Of a stretch of 16,568 bases of DNA, positions 16,114 through 16,568 are shown in pieces; position 1 is the stretch's first letter, and every line of letters begins with the position of its first letter. Both the position numbers and the translations under genes were made by a program. The notes beneath the pieces are model-generated. The model saw only the letters and a program-made list of their open reading frames with translations. It was not told the DNA's origin and ran no database searches. The stretch spans positions 21,463-38,030 of the forward strand of contig NSJX01000109.1 of NCBI GenBank assembly GCA_002286715.1, given 5' to 3'. Origin of the DNA: Dentipellis sp. KUC8613. Lineage: Eukaryota > Basidiomycota > Agaricomycetes > Russulales > Hericiaceae.

Positions 16114-16158
16114 TGAGGAGTGGGCCGGCAAGCGGCAGGTTCTGATTCATCTTCAAAG
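16114..16158 (+). other. Exon-like conserved segment, copy 3 (intact splice signals)
   Basis: An acceptor-like TATTTACTAG precedes the 45 nt, and a canonical donor AAAG|GTGAGTAT follows at 16159. The encoded peptide is EEWAGKRQVLIHLQ in phase 1 in, phase 0 or 2 out depending on flanks. It is 50-nt identical (from ACTAG) to copy 1, 14.5 kb away. It may be an exon of a gene continuing beyond the window. Confidence 0.5.
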
Positions 16159-16568
16159 GTGAGTATGTCTTGATTTTAAAGTATTACATAATCCCATGTA
16201 TTTAATTATCATCCAATTCTTTGTATGATTTTGCATGATCTTTCATTCTGTACATGATGTATATCTTCTAGTTATTCAAGTTATCTTCATCAGAACATTT
16301 ACCCTTAGTGCCTCTCTATGGTTTTCACACTATAGAAGTTGTCAGGCTTGTACCGTTCTTACAAGTCTTGTAGCTATTGAGACATTATTGGCTCCAATTA
16401 CAGGAGTACCTGGATTAGCATTTAGGACAAAACAATCATAGGTTATATTTGTAGAACTACAGTACATCAGTTTAAACTACAAAAATGGTATGAAAATAAC
16501 CAGCCATCACACAAAGAACCAAGCATCTCCCTACAAGATATCACACAGAGCTTTCAGTACCTGGATAT
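16159..16568. other. AT-rich end region, diverged relative of 1648-1801
   Basis: To about 16310 this aligns with the flank of copy 1, with many changes. Beyond that no gene or repeat is recognised. If the segment at 16114 is a real exon, this would be the start of a downstream intron. Confidence 0.4.

Noticed and set aside
1598..16310. Flanking direct repeats as LTRs of one 14.5-kb retroelement
   Set aside because: No TG...CA ends, primer binding site, polypurine tract at the right place, or reverse transcriptase, integrase or Gag-like frame between them. Only 50 nt are identical and the rest is diverged, unlike LTR pairs.

Overview
The window looks like a gene-poor, repeat-rich stretch of a filamentous fungal nuclear genome, most likely a mushroom-forming basidiomycete (Agaricomycetes). 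The reasons are one multi-exon gene with very short introns (53 and 64 bp, GT...AG), no bacterial-style operons or ribosome binding sites, a tRNA-derived SINE-like head, and foldback or MITE-type DNA elements. The taxonomic call is an inference.

Layout: (1) 1-1650: a long palindrome (147-194), then a G-rich degenerate minisatellite of about 21-bp units (block A, 281-1515), a polypurine border with a minus-strand 5' splice-site-like sequence, and the first copy of a 45-nt exon-like segment (1603-1647). (2) 1902-2497: a 596-bp foldback element with two 274-bp arms, CACTG ends and a 3-bp CAT duplication, resembling a non-autonomous CACTA-type element. (3) 2765-5160: the same G-rich minisatellite family (block B, 2765-4745, and a satellite piece at 4925-5160) with a 49-nt purine/pyrimidine-alternating tract between them, then a small foldback at 5167-5265. 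(4) 5430-7095: three decayed copies of one formerly coding repeat, two forward and one inverted, each ending in the same 20-bp near-palindrome. (5) 7301-10560: the minisatellite family in the opposite orientation (block C, C-rich on the + strand), opening with a perfect 26-bp palindrome and containing a 22+15 C-run and perfect 21- and 31-bp tandem arrays. (6) 10561-12720: AT-richer DNA with a tRNA-like Pol III promoter pair, three palindromes with a TTGGCCAA or TTGACCAA centre, and a possible minus-strand gene remnant containing the inverted third copy of the exon-like segment. (7) 12721-13046: a tandem duplication of about 163 bp. (8) 13687-15843: the only convincing intact gene, three exons coding for 679 residues of unknown function. 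(9) 15895-16045: a cluster of AGGTA/TACCT motifs; then, at 16114-16158, a 45-nt segment identical to the one at 1603-1647, followed by a diverged flank to the end.

The many long open frames in the minisatellite blocks are by-products of GC-rich, stop-poor repeats and were not annotated. No operon or pathway can be assembled. The region is best read as an accessory or heterochromatin-like segment with one lineage-specific gene. The most unusual signal is the exon-sized conserved segment, together with its 13-mer TTCTGATTCATCT, which recurs six times across otherwise unrelated contexts.
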